Assembly: GCF_000720765.1 (NCBI RefSeq)
Contig: NZ_JODC01000002.1
Span: forward strand, 310,001 to 374,000
Direction: 5' to 3'
DNA length: 64,000 nucleotides
Source: Streptomyces sp. NRRL S-646
Lineage (GTDB): Bacteria > Actinomycetota > Actinomycetes > Streptomycetales > Streptomycetaceae
Positions within the stretch are counted from its first letter, which is position 1; each line of letters opens with the position of its first letter. The position numbers and the translations under genes are program-made. Below are positions 1 through 8,434 of the stretch, piece by piece. The notes under the pieces are model-generated. The model saw nothing but the letters and a program-made list of their open reading frames with translations. It was not told the origin of the DNA and did no database searches.

Positions 1-326
1 CCGGCGGCCAGTGGGCCGCCCGCGGCCACATGCTGGTGGAGCGTGGGCCCCGGGACGAACTCGCTGACGATGTACGGGTTCCGCCCGGACAGGTCGGCAT
101 CGAGGACCCGCGCCGTGGCCAGCTCACCGACCCGGCTCGCCGCACCGAACTCCCGCCGTACGCGGGCGAGCGCGACCTCGTCGTACTCCTTGCCCGGCAG
201 CAGGAACTTCACCACGACCTGCCGCCCCGCCCGGTCCCGGGCGAGCCACACCACCCCTTGCCCGCCCCGGCCCAGCTCGCGTTCGCAGACGTACCCGCCC
301 ACCGACAGCTGCATCCGTGGATCCAT
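1..326 (-). CDS. Serine/threonine protein kinase, N-terminal part (cut by window edge)
   Basis: The reading frame starts with ATG at 326 and runs off the left end of the window, so only about 108 residues are visible. A glycine-rich ATP loop (GRGGQGVVW, about residues 19-27) is followed by the invariant lysine in VVVKF and by the N-lobe region ending in SEFVPGP, the hinge of Hanks-type kinases. A second in-frame ATG four codons downstream is an alternative start. The catalytic loop and any sensor domain lie outside the window. The kinase class is clear; its role is unknown. Confidence 0.75.
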   Translation of the reverse strand, partial: MDPRMQLSVGGYVCERELGRGGQGVVWLARDRAGRQVVVKFLLPGKEYDEVALARVRREFGAASRVGELATARVLDADLSGRNPYIVSEFVPGPTLHQHVAAGGPLAA

Positions 327-420
327 GCCCCCGCCCCCAGCCCCGCCCCCGGTTCATGGCCGTTCTCCAGCGTATCGGCCCACTTGGGCTGTGACAGGGG
401 TCTTGTCCGGGTTCCATGCC

Positions 421-1452
421 TCAGCCCGAGCCGGGATCCACATGGATCTTGGGGCCGGGGCCGGCACCGGGCGGGCGCTCGCCGGCGAGTACGGGGCCTG
501 CCTCGTCGAGGGTCACGGTGGCGGCGACGAGTGGCCTGGGGTCGACCGAGCCCGTGGCGTAGGCGCGGATGGCGGCGTCGAGGCCGGGGGAGGCGGACAG
601 GATGCCCACCGCGGTGACGTCCTTGAGGGCGAGGGTACGGGTGTCGATCCTGCTGGGTTCGCCGGCCAGCCCGATGTACACGACCCGGCCGGACGGCTCG
701 ACCAACTCCAGTGCTCTGTCCGGAAGATGGGCGGCGTTGGAGGCGTCGACGACCGCGTCGAAGGGCAGGTCCGGCAGGGCGTCCTCCGCCCAGACGTGCT
801 CGAAGCCCAGCTCGCGGGCGAAGGCGAGGGAGCTCTCGGTGTTGCCCATGAGATGGACCTCCGCACCGGTCGTACGGAGGAACATCGCGGCCAGCAGCCC
901 GATGGTTCCCGGTCCCAGGACCAGCGCCCGGTCCCCGGGATGCGGGGCGGCTGCCTGTGCGGCGCGCAGGGCGTTGCCGCCCGGCTCCACCAGCGCGCCG
1001 AGCACGGCGTCGACGGAGTCGGGCAGGGCGTGCAACGAGGAGGCGGGAATGGCGAGTTGCTCGGCCAGGGCGCCGGGCCGGTCCCCGCGCACGCCTACCT
1101 CCTGCCGCTTCTCGCACACGTGCTGATGGCCGCGCAGGCAACGGCGGCACGCACCGCAGCCGAGCATGGTGTCGCCCATGACGCGGCGTCCGAGCCAGCC
1201 GGGGTCGGCACCGTCGCCGACCGCCGCCACCCGCCCCGCCCACTCATGACCGAGCCGCATCGGGTAGGCGGCGTGGCCGTGGTGGAGATAGGCCATCGCG
1301 CCGGTGAAGAACTCCACGTCGGTGCCGCACACGCCCACCCGCTCGACGTCGACGACGACTTCGCCGGGACCGGCCACCGGCGCCACGACCTCCTGCACGG
1401 CGTACTCGCCCGGGCCGGTCAGGACGAAGGCGCGGATCAGGCGACGGCTCAC
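421..1452 (-). CDS. Zinc-dependent alcohol/polyol dehydrogenase (MDR family)
   Basis: A 343-residue medium-chain dehydrogenase. Catalytic zinc ligands are visible as C42 (GVCGTD) and H69-E70 (GHE). The structural zinc lobe is C99, C102, C105 and C113. A Rossmann motif (LGPGTIG) follows for NAD(P). The GTG start at 1452 overlaps the stop of the upstream hydrolase gene (GTGA), so the two are translationally coupled. The family oxidises secondary alcohols or sugars such as threonine, glucose or galactitol. Next to a sugar-acid dehydratase and an FAH hydrolase it probably oxidises a sugar or aldonate intermediate; the exact substrate cannot be read from sequence. The last ~15 residues are Gly/Pro-rich and poorly conserved-looking. 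Confidence 0.8.
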   Translation of the reverse strand: MSRRLIRAFVLTGPGEYAVQEVVAPVAGPGEVVVDVERVGVCGTDVEFFTGAMAYLHHGHAAYPMRLGHEWAGRVAAVGDGADPGWLGRRVMGDTMLGCGACRRCLRGHQHVCEKRQEVGVRGDRPGALAEQLAIPASSLHALPDSVDAVLGALVEPGGNALRAAQAAAPHPGDRALVLGPGTIGLLAAMFLRTTGAEVHLMGNTESSLAFARELGFEHVWAEDALPDLPFDAVVDASNAAHLPDRALELVEPSGRVVYIGLAGEPSRIDTRTLALKDVTAVGILSASPGLDAAIRAYATGSVDPRPLVAATVTLDEAGPVLAGERPPGAGPGPKIHVDPGSG

Positions 1453-2309
1453 CGGGGCGCGAGCACGTGCTGACGCTGTACGCCCAGTTGCTGGATGCCG
1501 AGTTCCATCACGTCGCCCGGCTGGAGATACACGGGCGGGGTGAGACCCATGCCGACGCCGGGCGGGGTGCCGGTATTGATCAGGTCACCGGGCTCCAGGA
1601 CCAGGAACTGGCTCAGGTAGTGCACGACGAAGTACGGGTCGAAGATCATCGTCTTGGTGTTGCCGGTCTGCCGGCGCACCCCGTTGACGTCCAGCCACAT
1701 GTCGAGGGCGAGGACGTCCTCGATCTCGTCGGTGGTGGCCAGCCAGGGGCCCGCCGGGTTGAACGTCTCCGCGGACTTGCCCTTGGCCCACTGCCCGCCC
1801 CGCTCCAGCTGGAAGGCGCGCTCGCTGACGTCGTTGACGACCACATAGCCGGCGATGGCCTCGCGCGCCTCTTCGACCGAGTCCAGGTAGCCGGTGCGCC
1901 GGCCGATGACGATGCCGAGCTCCACCTCCCAGTCGGTTTTGGCGGACCCGCGCGGGATCCGTACGTCGTCGTTCGGGCCGATCAGAGTGTTGGGCGACTT
2001 GGTGAACAGGATCGGCTCGTCGGGCACGGCCATGCCGCTCTCGGCCGCGTGGTCACGGTAGTTGAGGCCGATGCACAGGATCTGGTGCGGGCGGGCGACG
2101 GGGGCGCCGATGCGCTCCCCGGCGAAGCGGGACACCTGCCCGGCCGCCGCCCGCTCCGTCACGACGGGGCGGACGCGGTCGAGGCCGCCGGTGCCGAAGA
2201 ACGCCTCGTCGAAGTCCGTGACGACGTCCGAGAGGTCTACGTAGGTCTCGTCGTCGATGCGGGCGACGGGCTTTTCGGCGCCGACGGCGCCGATGCGCAT
2301 GAGGTACAC
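1449..2309 (-). CDS. Fumarylacetoacetate hydrolase family protein
   Basis: A 286-residue FAH-fold protein with the characteristic core ILCIGLNYRDHA, the region PNTLIGPNDDVRIPR and WEVELGIVIGR, which carries metal-binding acidic residues. The C-terminal TGTPPGVGMG loop is also typical. The GTG at 2309 is preferred because GGAG lies about nine bases upstream; an ATG three codons in is an alternative. Proteins of this length act on 2-keto-3-deoxy or 2,4-diketo sugar acids, or as acylpyruvases. Between a dehydrogenase and an aldonate dehydratase, a role in an oxidative pentose or deoxyhexose route (for example cleavage of a diketo-deoxy-fuconate type compound) is likely but inferred. Confidence 0.82.
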   Translation of the reverse strand: MYLMRIGAVGAEKPVARIDDETYVDLSDVVTDFDEAFFGTGGLDRVRPVVTERAAAGQVSRFAGERIGAPVARPHQILCIGLNYRDHAAESGMAVPDEPILFTKSPNTLIGPNDDVRIPRGSAKTDWEVELGIVIGRRTGYLDSVEEAREAIAGYVVVNDVSERAFQLERGGQWAKGKSAETFNPAGPWLATTDEIEDVLALDMWLDVNGVRRQTGNTKTMIFDPYFVVHYLSQFLVLEPGDLINTGTPPGVGMGLTPPVYLQPGDVMELGIQQLGVQRQHVLAPR

Positions 2310-2371
2310 GAGCTGGGTCTCCAGGGTGGGTTCGGGGGGATGGTGAGGGAGAGGGGCGGTCCTGCCGGTCT

Positions 2372-3196
2372 TCAGCGGTGGGGCTCGCCGAGGGGGCCGA
2401 GCAGGGCACGGATCTCGGCGGCCGCTTCGACCAGGGTGCTCAGCGGTGTCCGGTACGTCAGCGCACTGACGCTGACGGCCCCGGACGGCGCCCTCGGTGA
2501 CGTCGCGTACACGGGCAGGGCGAGGCAGTTGACACCCGGCTCGTTCTCCTGGTCGTCGAGGGAGTAGCCCCGCTCACGAATGGTCTGCAGCTCCCGGTGA
2601 AGGCCGTCGGCGGTGCACAGGGTCCGCGGGGTGCGGCGCTCCAGGGCAGAGCCGCCGATCCACGCCTCGACCTCCTCCAGGGTCTCCAAGTGGCCGGCCA
2701 GCAGCAGCTTTCCGACTCCGGTGGCGTGCGCGGGGTTGCGGCCGCCCACCGTCGAGGTGAGCCGGACGGCACCGCTGGGCGGATCGACCTTGGCGCGGTA
2801 GACGACCTCGCGGCCGTCGAGGACCGCGTAGTGCGCGGTCTCGCCGAACCGCTGTGCCAGCGCCTCGAGGACCGGGCGGACGCGGACATGGTCGGGCCGG
2901 GCCTCGTGGTGGGCGAAGGCCATCCGCAGGAACTCGTCCCCGAGCGCGTAGTGGCCGCGGGTGTCCTGGCCGGCGAGACCCGCCCGGCGCAGGGCCGCTA
3001 GCGCCCGGTGCACGGTCGGCTTCGGACTGCCGATCACCTGGGTCAACTCCTCCAGACCCACGCCCTCGGGATACCGGGCAAGCTCCTTGAGTACGGCGAG
3101 CACCCGGTCCGACCCCACCAGCCGGCTGCTGTCGGCGCCGGTCGGGCCGTCCGCGCCGGGGTCTGTCGGACCCTCGTACGTCTGCGTACGCTTCAT
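2372..3196 (-). CDS. IclR-family transcriptional regulator
   Basis: A 274-residue regulator. Residues ~28-90 form the winged helix (VGSDRVLAVLKELARYP, then GSPKPTVHRALAALRRAGL). Residues ~100-270 form the GAF-like effector domain with GVGKLLLAG and the C-terminal RERGYSLDDQENEPGVNCLA signature. The ATG at 3196 is only 47 bases from the divergent dehydratase start, and the downstream hydrolase and dehydrogenase genes follow on the same strand. It most likely controls both directions in response to the pathway's sugar acid. Confidence 0.88.
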   Translation of the reverse strand: MKRTQTYEGPTDPGADGPTGADSSRLVGSDRVLAVLKELARYPEGVGLEELTQVIGSPKPTVHRALAALRRAGLAGQDTRGHYALGDEFLRMAFAHHEARPDHVRVRPVLEALAQRFGETAHYAVLDGREVVYRAKVDPPSGAVRLTSTVGGRNPAHATGVGKLLLAGHLETLEEVEAWIGGSALERRTPRTLCTADGLHRELQTIRERGYSLDDQENEPGVNCLALPVYATSPRAPSGAVSVSALTYRTPLSTLVEAAAEIRALLGPLGEPHR

Positions 3197-3243
3197 GATG
3201 TTCCGGACTCTAGAGCGCCGTACCGACTATTGGAAGAGGCTCC
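3197..3243. promoter_or_regulatory. Divergent promoter region between IclR regulator and dehydratase
   Basis: Only 47 bases separate the two starts. It holds the palindrome CTCTAGAG (3208-3215), flanked by TTCC at 3201 and GGAA at 3232, a symmetric arrangement common for IclR operators. GGAAGAGG just before the ATG at 3244 is the dehydratase ribosome-binding site. The operator assignment is an inference. Confidence 0.4.
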
Positions 3244-4959
3244 ATGGGGACGCTCCGCAGCGCGCAGTGGTACGAGGGCCAGGACCGCAATGCCTACATC
3301 CACCGGGCCTGGATGCGGCGGGGCGTTCCGGACGACGCCTTCACGGGCCGCCCGCAGATCGCCATCGCCAACACCGCATCCGATCTGACTCCCTGCAATG
3401 CCCATCTGAACGAGGTGGCGGCCTCCGTCCGAAACGGCGTGTACGAGGCCGGCGGGATCCCGCTGGACCTGCCCGTGGTGTCGCTGGGGGAGACCCAGGT
3501 GCGGCCCACCGCCATGCTCTGGCGCAACATGGCCGCGATGGCCACGGAGGAGATGCTCCGGGCCAACCCCATCGACGGTGTCGTCCTGCTGGGCGGCTGC
3601 GACAAGACGATCCCGTCGCTGCTGATGGCCGCCGCCTCGGTGGACCTGCCCGCAGTCGTCGTGCCAGGCGGACCCATGCTCACCGGAACCTTCCGAGGCA
3701 CGCCCCTGGGCTGCGGCACCGATGTGTGGCGGCTGTCCGAGGAGGTCCGCGGCGGCACCCTCTCCCAGGACGAGTTCACCCGCTCCGAGTCGTCGATGAT
3801 CCGCAGCCGGGGCCACTGCAACACCATGGGCACCGCCTCGACGATGGCGCTGGTGGCCGAGGCTTTGGGCACGGTCGTGCCGGGTACGGCCGGAACTCCC
3901 GCCCCCGACAGCCGCCTTCTGGAGGCCGCGCACCGCACCGGCCGGCTGGCGGTGGACATGGTGGGCGCCGACCGGCGGCCCGGATCCTTCCTCACCAAGG
4001 CGTCCTTCCACAACGCGATCGTCGCGCTCGCCGCCGTCGGAGGCTCCACCAACGCGGTCGTCCACCTCCTCGCCATCGCGGGCCGCCTCGGCGTCGACCT
4101 GTCCCTCGACGACTTCGACCGCATCGGCTCCCGCGTACCGGTCCTCGTCGACCTCCAGCCGGCCGGCCGCTTCCTCATGGAGGACTTCCACCGCGCCGGC
4201 GGCCTGCTCGCCGTCCTGCGCGAAGTCCGCGACCTGCTCGACCCGGACGCCCTGACCGTCACCGGCAGCCCCCTGGTCGACTTCCTCGACGACGCCCCGA
4301 TCTGGGACGAGGAGGTCATCCGCCCCCGGGCCCAACCGCTCGTCGCCGAGGGCGGAATCGCCGTCCTGCGTGGCAACCTCGCCCCCGACGGCGCCCTCGT
4401 CAAACCGGCCGCCGCCTCCCCGCACCTGCTGCGTCACCGCGGCCGGGCGATCGTGTTCGACTCGATCGAGGACTTCCACGCCCGTATCGACGACCCGGAC
4501 CTCGACGTCGACGCCGACAGCGTGCTGGTCCTGCGCGGCTGCGGCCCCAAGGGCTACCCCGGCATGCCAGAGGTCTCGAACATGCCGCTTCCGAAGAAGC
4601 TCCTCGAACAGGGTGTCCGAGACATGGTCCGCGTCTGCGACGGCCGCATGAGCGGCACCGCCTACGGCACCGTCGTCCTGCATGTGGCCCCGGAGGCCGC
4701 GGCCGGCGGCCCGCTCGCGCTGGTGCGCACCGGGGACGTCATCGCCCTCGATGTCGAAGCCCGCCGTATCGAGGTCGAGGTACCTGCCGACGAACTCGCC
4801 CGCCGCACCCCCGACAAGGCCACCGTCATCGGTTTCGCCAGCCCCCGCCGCGGCTGGGAACGCCTCTACGTCGACCACGTCCTGCAAGCCGACACGGGCG
4901 CCGACCTGGACTTCCTCGTCGGCTCCAGCGGCTCGGAGGTGAGCCGCGAGTCGCACTGA
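3244..4959 (+). CDS. IlvD/Edd family dehydratase, probably an aldonate dehydratase
   Basis: A 571-residue member of the dihydroxy-acid/phosphogluconate dehydratase family. The three Fe-S cysteines are C51 (LTPCN), C119 (GGCDKT, with catalytic-region K121) and C192 (GHCNTMGT). The C-terminal GCGPKGYPGMPE and CDGRMSGTAYG motifs bind substrate and Mg. Details such as VPGGPMLTG resemble pentonate or L-fuconate dehydratases more than IlvD. It would convert an aldonic acid to a 2-keto-3-deoxy acid. It is divergent from the IclR regulator and, with the adjacent FAH hydrolase and zinc dehydrogenase, suggests a non-phosphorylative sugar pathway. Confidence 0.85.
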   Translation: MGTLRSAQWYEGQDRNAYIHRAWMRRGVPDDAFTGRPQIAIANTASDLTPCNAHLNEVAASVRNGVYEAGGIPLDLPVVSLGETQVRPTAMLWRNMAAMATEEMLRANPIDGVVLLGGCDKTIPSLLMAAASVDLPAVVVPGGPMLTGTFRGTPLGCGTDVWRLSEEVRGGTLSQDEFTRSESSMIRSRGHCNTMGTASTMALVAEALGTVVPGTAGTPAPDSRLLEAAHRTGRLAVDMVGADRRPGSFLTKASFHNAIVALAAVGGSTNAVVHLLAIAGRLGVDLSLDDFDRIGSRVPVLVDLQPAGRFLMEDFHRAGGLLAVLREVRDLLDPDALTVTGSPLVDFLDDAPIWDEEVIRPRAQPLVAEGGIAVLRGNLAPDGALVKPAAASPHLLRHRGRAIVFDSIEDFHARIDDPDLDVDADSVLVLRGCGPKGYPGMPEVSNMPLPKKLLEQGVRDMVRVCDGRMSGTAYGTVVLHVAPEAAAGGPLALVRTGDVIALDVEARRIEVEVPADELARRTPDKATVIGFASPRRGWERLYVDHVLQADTGADLDFLVGSSGSEVSRESH

Positions 4960-5191
4960 GCACGGCGCTCGTGATCGTGCAGGCGCGCGGATGACGCAGG
5001 AAGCCCGCACCGCCGGGATCAAAGCATCGGACGGTGCGGTGTGGGTCGCCTCGATCCAGCCCTCGAGTAGTGGTGTTCTAGCGGGGGCAACCGTCGTGCA
5101 GCGTGATCCGGTGAGGATCAGTGCAGCTCAGCAGCAGTACGAAGGACGCTACCTCGTGCAACAGGTGTGGCGCTATCACCCGATCAGGTAA

Positions 5192-5212
5192 GGGGCGCGC
5201 CGTAGGCGCCCC
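5192..5212. terminator. GC-rich hairpin
   Basis: GGGGCGC (5192-5198) pairs with GCGCCCC (5206-5212) across a 7-base loop. No T-tract follows. It could end transcription from the dehydratase gene 230 bases upstream, but this is a weak assignment. Confidence 0.35.
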
Positions 5213-5220
5213 GAGGCGAT

Positions 5221-5244
5221 GCAGGCCTGCCCGGGCAGGCCTGC
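5221..5244. repeat. 24-bp perfect nested palindrome
   Basis: Two copies of the self-complementary 10-mer GCAGGCCTGC flank a central CCGG, making a 24-base sequence identical to its reverse complement. It begins eight bases after the hairpin at 5192-5212 and sits at the edge of the SDR remnants. Function unknown; candidates are a recombination end, a protein-binding site or a cruciform-forming rearrangement point. Confidence 0.55.
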
Positions 5245-5299
5245 GCGCTGGTCGCCGTGGCCGACATCGAGTGTGGCGGCGACCTTGCCGCCGAAACCG

Positions 5300-5415
5300 T
5301 CAAGGTCCGCTCCACAGCCGACTGGCTACGACGCCCGGGGAGACGGTGTTCACGCGAACACCGCGCGGCGCCAGGTCCTCGCCGGTGGACGCCACTGCTG
5401 TGCCCGCATGGTCGC
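5300..5415 (-). pseudogene. Short-chain dehydrogenase fragment
   Basis: Read on the minus strand, the frame ends with DLAPRGVRVNTVSPGVV and stops at 5300. This is the conserved loop after the catalytic YxxxK of SDR enzymes. Nothing upstream in the same frame matches the Rossmann N-terminus or the active-site tyrosine, so only a piece remains. On the plus strand, ALVAVADIE near 5246 and WLVADGGAMS near 5478 resemble the second beta strand and the C-terminus of an SDR, suggesting an inverted, scrambled copy. Confidence 0.55.
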
Positions 5416-5587
5416 CCAGCGGCGCCTCACCTCCACCACCTTGCGGGGTCGCCCGGCGCTGGGAAAGCCAGCATCGGCTGGCTCGTCGCAGACGGCGGCG
5501 CCATGTCCTTGAGTCGGTGCCGGCCACCTTCTCCTGCAGTGCCGGACCGCTTCAGGTCCTTAAGGTAAGTGGACCAACTTGCCATGG

Positions 5588-5607
5588 AGGTAGCGCGGGA
5601 GCTACCT
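5588..5607. promoter_or_regulatory. Inverted repeat upstream of SDR gene
   Basis: AGGTAGC (5588-5594) and GCTACCT (5601-5607) are perfect 7-base arms around a 6-base spacer, 47 bases before the SDR start. Spacing and position suit a TetR-type operator, and a TetR gene lies directly downstream of the SDR. Inference only. Confidence 0.4.
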
Positions 5608-5653
5608 TCAAAGAGATAAGTCAATCGACTCACCTTCGACTCGGCAAGGAACA

Positions 5654-6415
5654 ATGAACATGACTCGTCTTGCGGGCAAGCGCGCCCTCATCACCGGCGG
5701 CACGAGCGGGATCGGTCTGGCGACCGCGCAGCGTTTCATCGCGGAGGGGGCCGACGTGCTGGTCACGGGCGTAACCCCGGCCAGCATCGACAGGGCGCGG
5801 CAGATCCTCGGGGACAAGGTGCCGGTGGTGCAGGCCGACGCACGCGATCTCGATGCGCAGCGCGGCCTGGCCAAGCAGGTGGGTGAGCACTTCGGGGGGC
5901 TGGACGTGGCGTTCCTGAACGCCGGCGTCTCGGACTGGCGGTCGTTCGAGGACCACACGGAGGACAGCTACGACCGGCTCTTCGACATCAACGTCAAGAG
6001 CGTCTTCTTCCTGACGCAGGCCCTGGTGCCGGTGCTGGCCAACCCGTCCTCGGTCATCCTCAACGCGTCCGCCAGCGTGCACGGCGGCTACGGGCAGGCG
6101 AACGCCTACGCCGCGACGAAGGCGGCTCTCAGCTCCCTGATGCGGTCGTGGAACGCGGACCTGCTCAAGTCGCACGGCATCCGGTTCAACGCGGTCAGCC
6201 CCGGCCCGGTGGACACCCCGCTCTACTCCAAGCTCGGGATCGAGGACCCCGCGGTCCAGGCGGCGGTCCTGGAGGGGATCAGCGCCGGCATCCCGCTGGG
6301 CCGCATGGGTCTGCCCGAGGAGGTCGCGGAAGCCGTCGTGTACCTGGCCTCCGATGTCTCCGCCTTCGCTGTGGGCCAGGACCTTATCCTGGACGGAGGC
6401 CAGACCGTCCTCTGA
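5654..6415 (+). CDS. SDR family oxidoreductase
   Basis: A 253-residue classical short-chain dehydrogenase. Cofactor motif TGGTSGIG lies at about residues 15-22, NAG (LNAGVSD) near 90, catalytic Ser in SASVHG and Tyr-Lys in YAATK. The C-terminal SPGPVDTPL and LILDGG motifs are typical. The ATG at 5654 has AAGGA upstream; a second ATG two codons later is possible. The TetR gene starts 41 bases downstream in the same direction, so the two probably form an autoregulated unit. The substrate is unknown. Confidence 0.85.
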   Translation: MNMTRLAGKRALITGGTSGIGLATAQRFIAEGADVLVTGVTPASIDRARQILGDKVPVVQADARDLDAQRGLAKQVGEHFGGLDVAFLNAGVSDWRSFEDHTEDSYDRLFDINVKSVFFLTQALVPVLANPSSVILNASASVHGGYGQANAYAATKAALSSLMRSWNADLLKSHGIRFNAVSPGPVDTPLYSKLGIEDPAVQAAVLEGISAGIPLGRMGLPEEVAEAVVYLASDVSAFAVGQDLILDGGQTVL

Positions 6416-6456
6416 CGGCGAGGACGCGGCCGGGCGACGGGCGAGGGACGTTAGGT

Positions 6457-7143
6457 ATGTCGGTGGAGGACCGAGCGGTAACCGGTGGCGACACGTGCCA
6501 GGCCGGGTATCACGCGCAGATCAAAGAGGAGAACCGCGCGCGCATCATCCGCGCCGCCCGCGACCTCTTCCTCGCGCGGGGATACGACAAGACCTCCCTC
6601 GCCCAGATCGCCAAGCAGGCCCGCGTCTCCACCGGCACCCTCTTCAAGCGGTACCCCACAAAGGCCGCGCTGTTCGCGGCCGTCACCTCCGAGCAATGGC
6701 AGCTGGACGTGGAGTACGCCGCACCGCCCCCGCCCGGTGATCCCCGGTTCGGTCTGGACCACATCGGCCGCGATTACGCCTGCTTGGTCGCGCGGCCCGG
6801 CACGGCGGCGCTGTGCCGGCTCATCATCACCGAGCTTCCCCAGATGCCGGAACTCGCCGACATCGTCGGCACCGGCTTCGCCATCGACCGCGGACCCTTC
6901 TTCGACCGGCTCCGCGACTACCTGGAGGCCGAAGCACACGCCGGCACACTCGACTTCCGTTCGGCCGACGGACAGCCGCAGTCCGCATGCGTCGTGGCCG
7001 AGCAGTTCCTCGGCATGATCTGCAGCCAGTTGCTGTGGCCTCAACTCGTACGGACCGACTTCGTCCCGCCCAACCCCACTGATCCCGCGATCGTGGACGA
7101 AGCCGTCGCCCTCATGCTCAAGCGCTACAGCACCGGATCCTGA
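6457..7143 (+). CDS. TetR/AcrR family regulator
   Basis: 228 residues from the ATG at 6457, which has GAGGGA about eight bases upstream; the frame is open further upstream but that part is antisense-like and overlaps the SDR gene. Residues ~24-76 form the HTH domain (NRARIIRAARDLFLARGY, then SLAQIAKQARVSTGTLFKRY). The rest is a TetR ligand-binding domain of the AcrR C-terminal type (LCRLIITELPQMPEL). It probably represses itself and the SDR gene through the inverted repeat at 5588-5607. Confidence 0.87.
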   Translation: MSVEDRAVTGGDTCQAGYHAQIKEENRARIIRAARDLFLARGYDKTSLAQIAKQARVSTGTLFKRYPTKAALFAAVTSEQWQLDVEYAAPPPPGDPRFGLDHIGRDYACLVARPGTAALCRLIITELPQMPELADIVGTGFAIDRGPFFDRLRDYLEAEAHAGTLDFRSADGQPQSACVVAEQFLGMICSQLLWPQLVRTDFVPPNPTDPAIVDEAVALMLKRYSTGS

Positions 7144-7360
7144 ACCCCGCACCACCACTTCACGCTGCCACAACCCCGATACGTCCCCTTACCGGGACAG
7201 GTGCACGCGCCCTCCCGGTACTGCCGGCGTACACCCCGGCCTTGCGCCCGGTGGCGTGAGCATCGACCAGTGATCAACGCGATCCTCCAGCACGTGCGAA
7301 CCCGGGGCCGATGCCGGTCCCGCTGTGACGTGCTGTCCTTCTGACCGATAGAGGTTTCCC

Positions 7361-8275
7361 ATGTCCCGATCCGAGCGCGACGCCCTGGACGCCATGCTCC
7401 GTTCCGCCCCCCGGAGCGAGACGCCCCCCACGGTGGCGGAACAACGCAGCGGATTCAGCGCGGCTCTCACCCGGCCCGCTGAAGCGGGCGTGGTCACCCG
7501 CCAGACCGTTCTGGGTGGACGGCCGGCCCTGGAACTGGAGCCGGCCGAAGTCTCCGGCCGGGGCCGGCTGCTCTACCTGCACGGTGGCGGCTACGTCGTC
7601 GGCTCACCGGACACTCACGAAGGGCTGGTCGGTGAACTGGCCCGCCGCCTCGGTTTGCGCGCGGTGTCGGTGGATTACCGGCTGGCTCCCGAACATCCCT
7701 TCCCGGCGGCCGTCGACGACGGGCTCGCGGCGTATCGCGAGCTGCTGGACGCGGGCATCGACCCACGCAACCTCGTCGTGGCTGGTGACTCCGCCGGCGG
7801 CGGCCTGAGCATCGCCACGCTCCTCGCAGCCCGGGACGCCGGACTGCCGCAACCAGCGGCCGTGGTCGTCTTCTCCCCGTGGGTCGACCTCACCCTCGCC
7901 GGTGAAAGCATGCGTGCCAAGCAGGACGCCGACCCCCTCTTCATCGAGGCCGACCTGCGCGCCCTCGCCGATCACTACGTCGGTGCGGGCGACCGGGCGC
8001 ATCCCCTGGCCAGCCCGTTGTTCGCCGACCTCACCGGGCTGCCGCCGTTGCTCGTGCAGGTAGGGGCGAACGAGGTGCTGCTCGACGACGCGGTCCGGCT
8101 GGCCGGCCGTGCGGGCGCCGACGACGTCGAGGTCACGCTCGAGGTCGGGCCTGGCCTCCCTCATGTCTTCCAGCTCCACTACGGCCGTCTCGACGAGGCG
8201 GATGCCGCGCTGGACCGCGCCGCCAGCTTCCTCACCGCCCACCTGAGTGCCGACCGGCCCCAACCTGTCAACTGA
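7361..8275 (+). CDS. Alpha/beta hydrolase, hormone-sensitive lipase type
   Basis: 304 residues. HGGGYV (residues 74-79) forms the oxyanion hole and GDSAGGG (142-148) carries the nucleophile S144. The terminal catalytic His is in GLPHVFQLH near 268. This is the family IV esterase/acetyl hydrolase pattern, acting on short acyl esters. ATG at 7361. It stands alone: 217 bases of featureless sequence precede it and the mobile-element region begins behind it. Confidence 0.85.
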   Translation: MSRSERDALDAMLRSAPRSETPPTVAEQRSGFSAALTRPAEAGVVTRQTVLGGRPALELEPAEVSGRGRLLYLHGGGYVVGSPDTHEGLVGELARRLGLRAVSVDYRLAPEHPFPAAVDDGLAAYRELLDAGIDPRNLVVAGDSAGGGLSIATLLAARDAGLPQPAAVVVFSPWVDLTLAGESMRAKQDADPLFIEADLRALADHYVGAGDRAHPLASPLFADLTGLPPLLVQVGANEVLLDDAVRLAGRAGADDVEVTLEVGPGLPHVFQLHYGRLDEADAALDRAASFLTAHLSADRPQPVN

Positions 8276-8434
8276 CGTCGGCGGCACCGGCCTTCACGTA
8301 ATGTCACCGCGCCCCTGACTTTCCTGGGCCAAGGCTGAGAGCGGTCATCGGTCAGTTCTCACCCCTGTCCACAAACCAACCGTCCTGGTCCCCGGAGTGG
8401 GAGGACAGATCTGTGACGGGCCCGCCCCGGGGCC

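Larger units (their letters stand above)
4960..5653. other. Non-coding stretch with gene remnants and hairpins
   Basis: About 690 bases without an intact gene. It contains TGATCC-N5-GGATCA (5104-5120), a GC-rich hairpin (5192-5212), a 24-bp perfect palindrome (5221-5244), short-chain dehydrogenase fragments in both orientations (5230-5515) and an inverted repeat just upstream of the next SDR gene (5588-5607). No open frame here has a convincing start and family match. It looks like a rearranged scar. Confidence 0.6.

Noticed and set aside
43..1473. Long plus-strand frames opposite the dehydrogenase and hydrolase genes
   Set aside because: They have no family motifs and exist because of GC-biased third codon positions on the minus-strand genes.
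3193..5022. 609-codon minus-strand frame opposite the dehydratase gene
   Set aside because: Antisense of a well-supported IlvD/Edd gene, with composition dominated by G/A/V/D and no domain pattern.
5236..5515. Calling the plus-strand frame with ALVAVADIE and WLVADGGAMS a gene
   Set aside because: It lacks the Rossmann glycine motif and catalytic residues, and the middle is antisense to the other SDR fragment.
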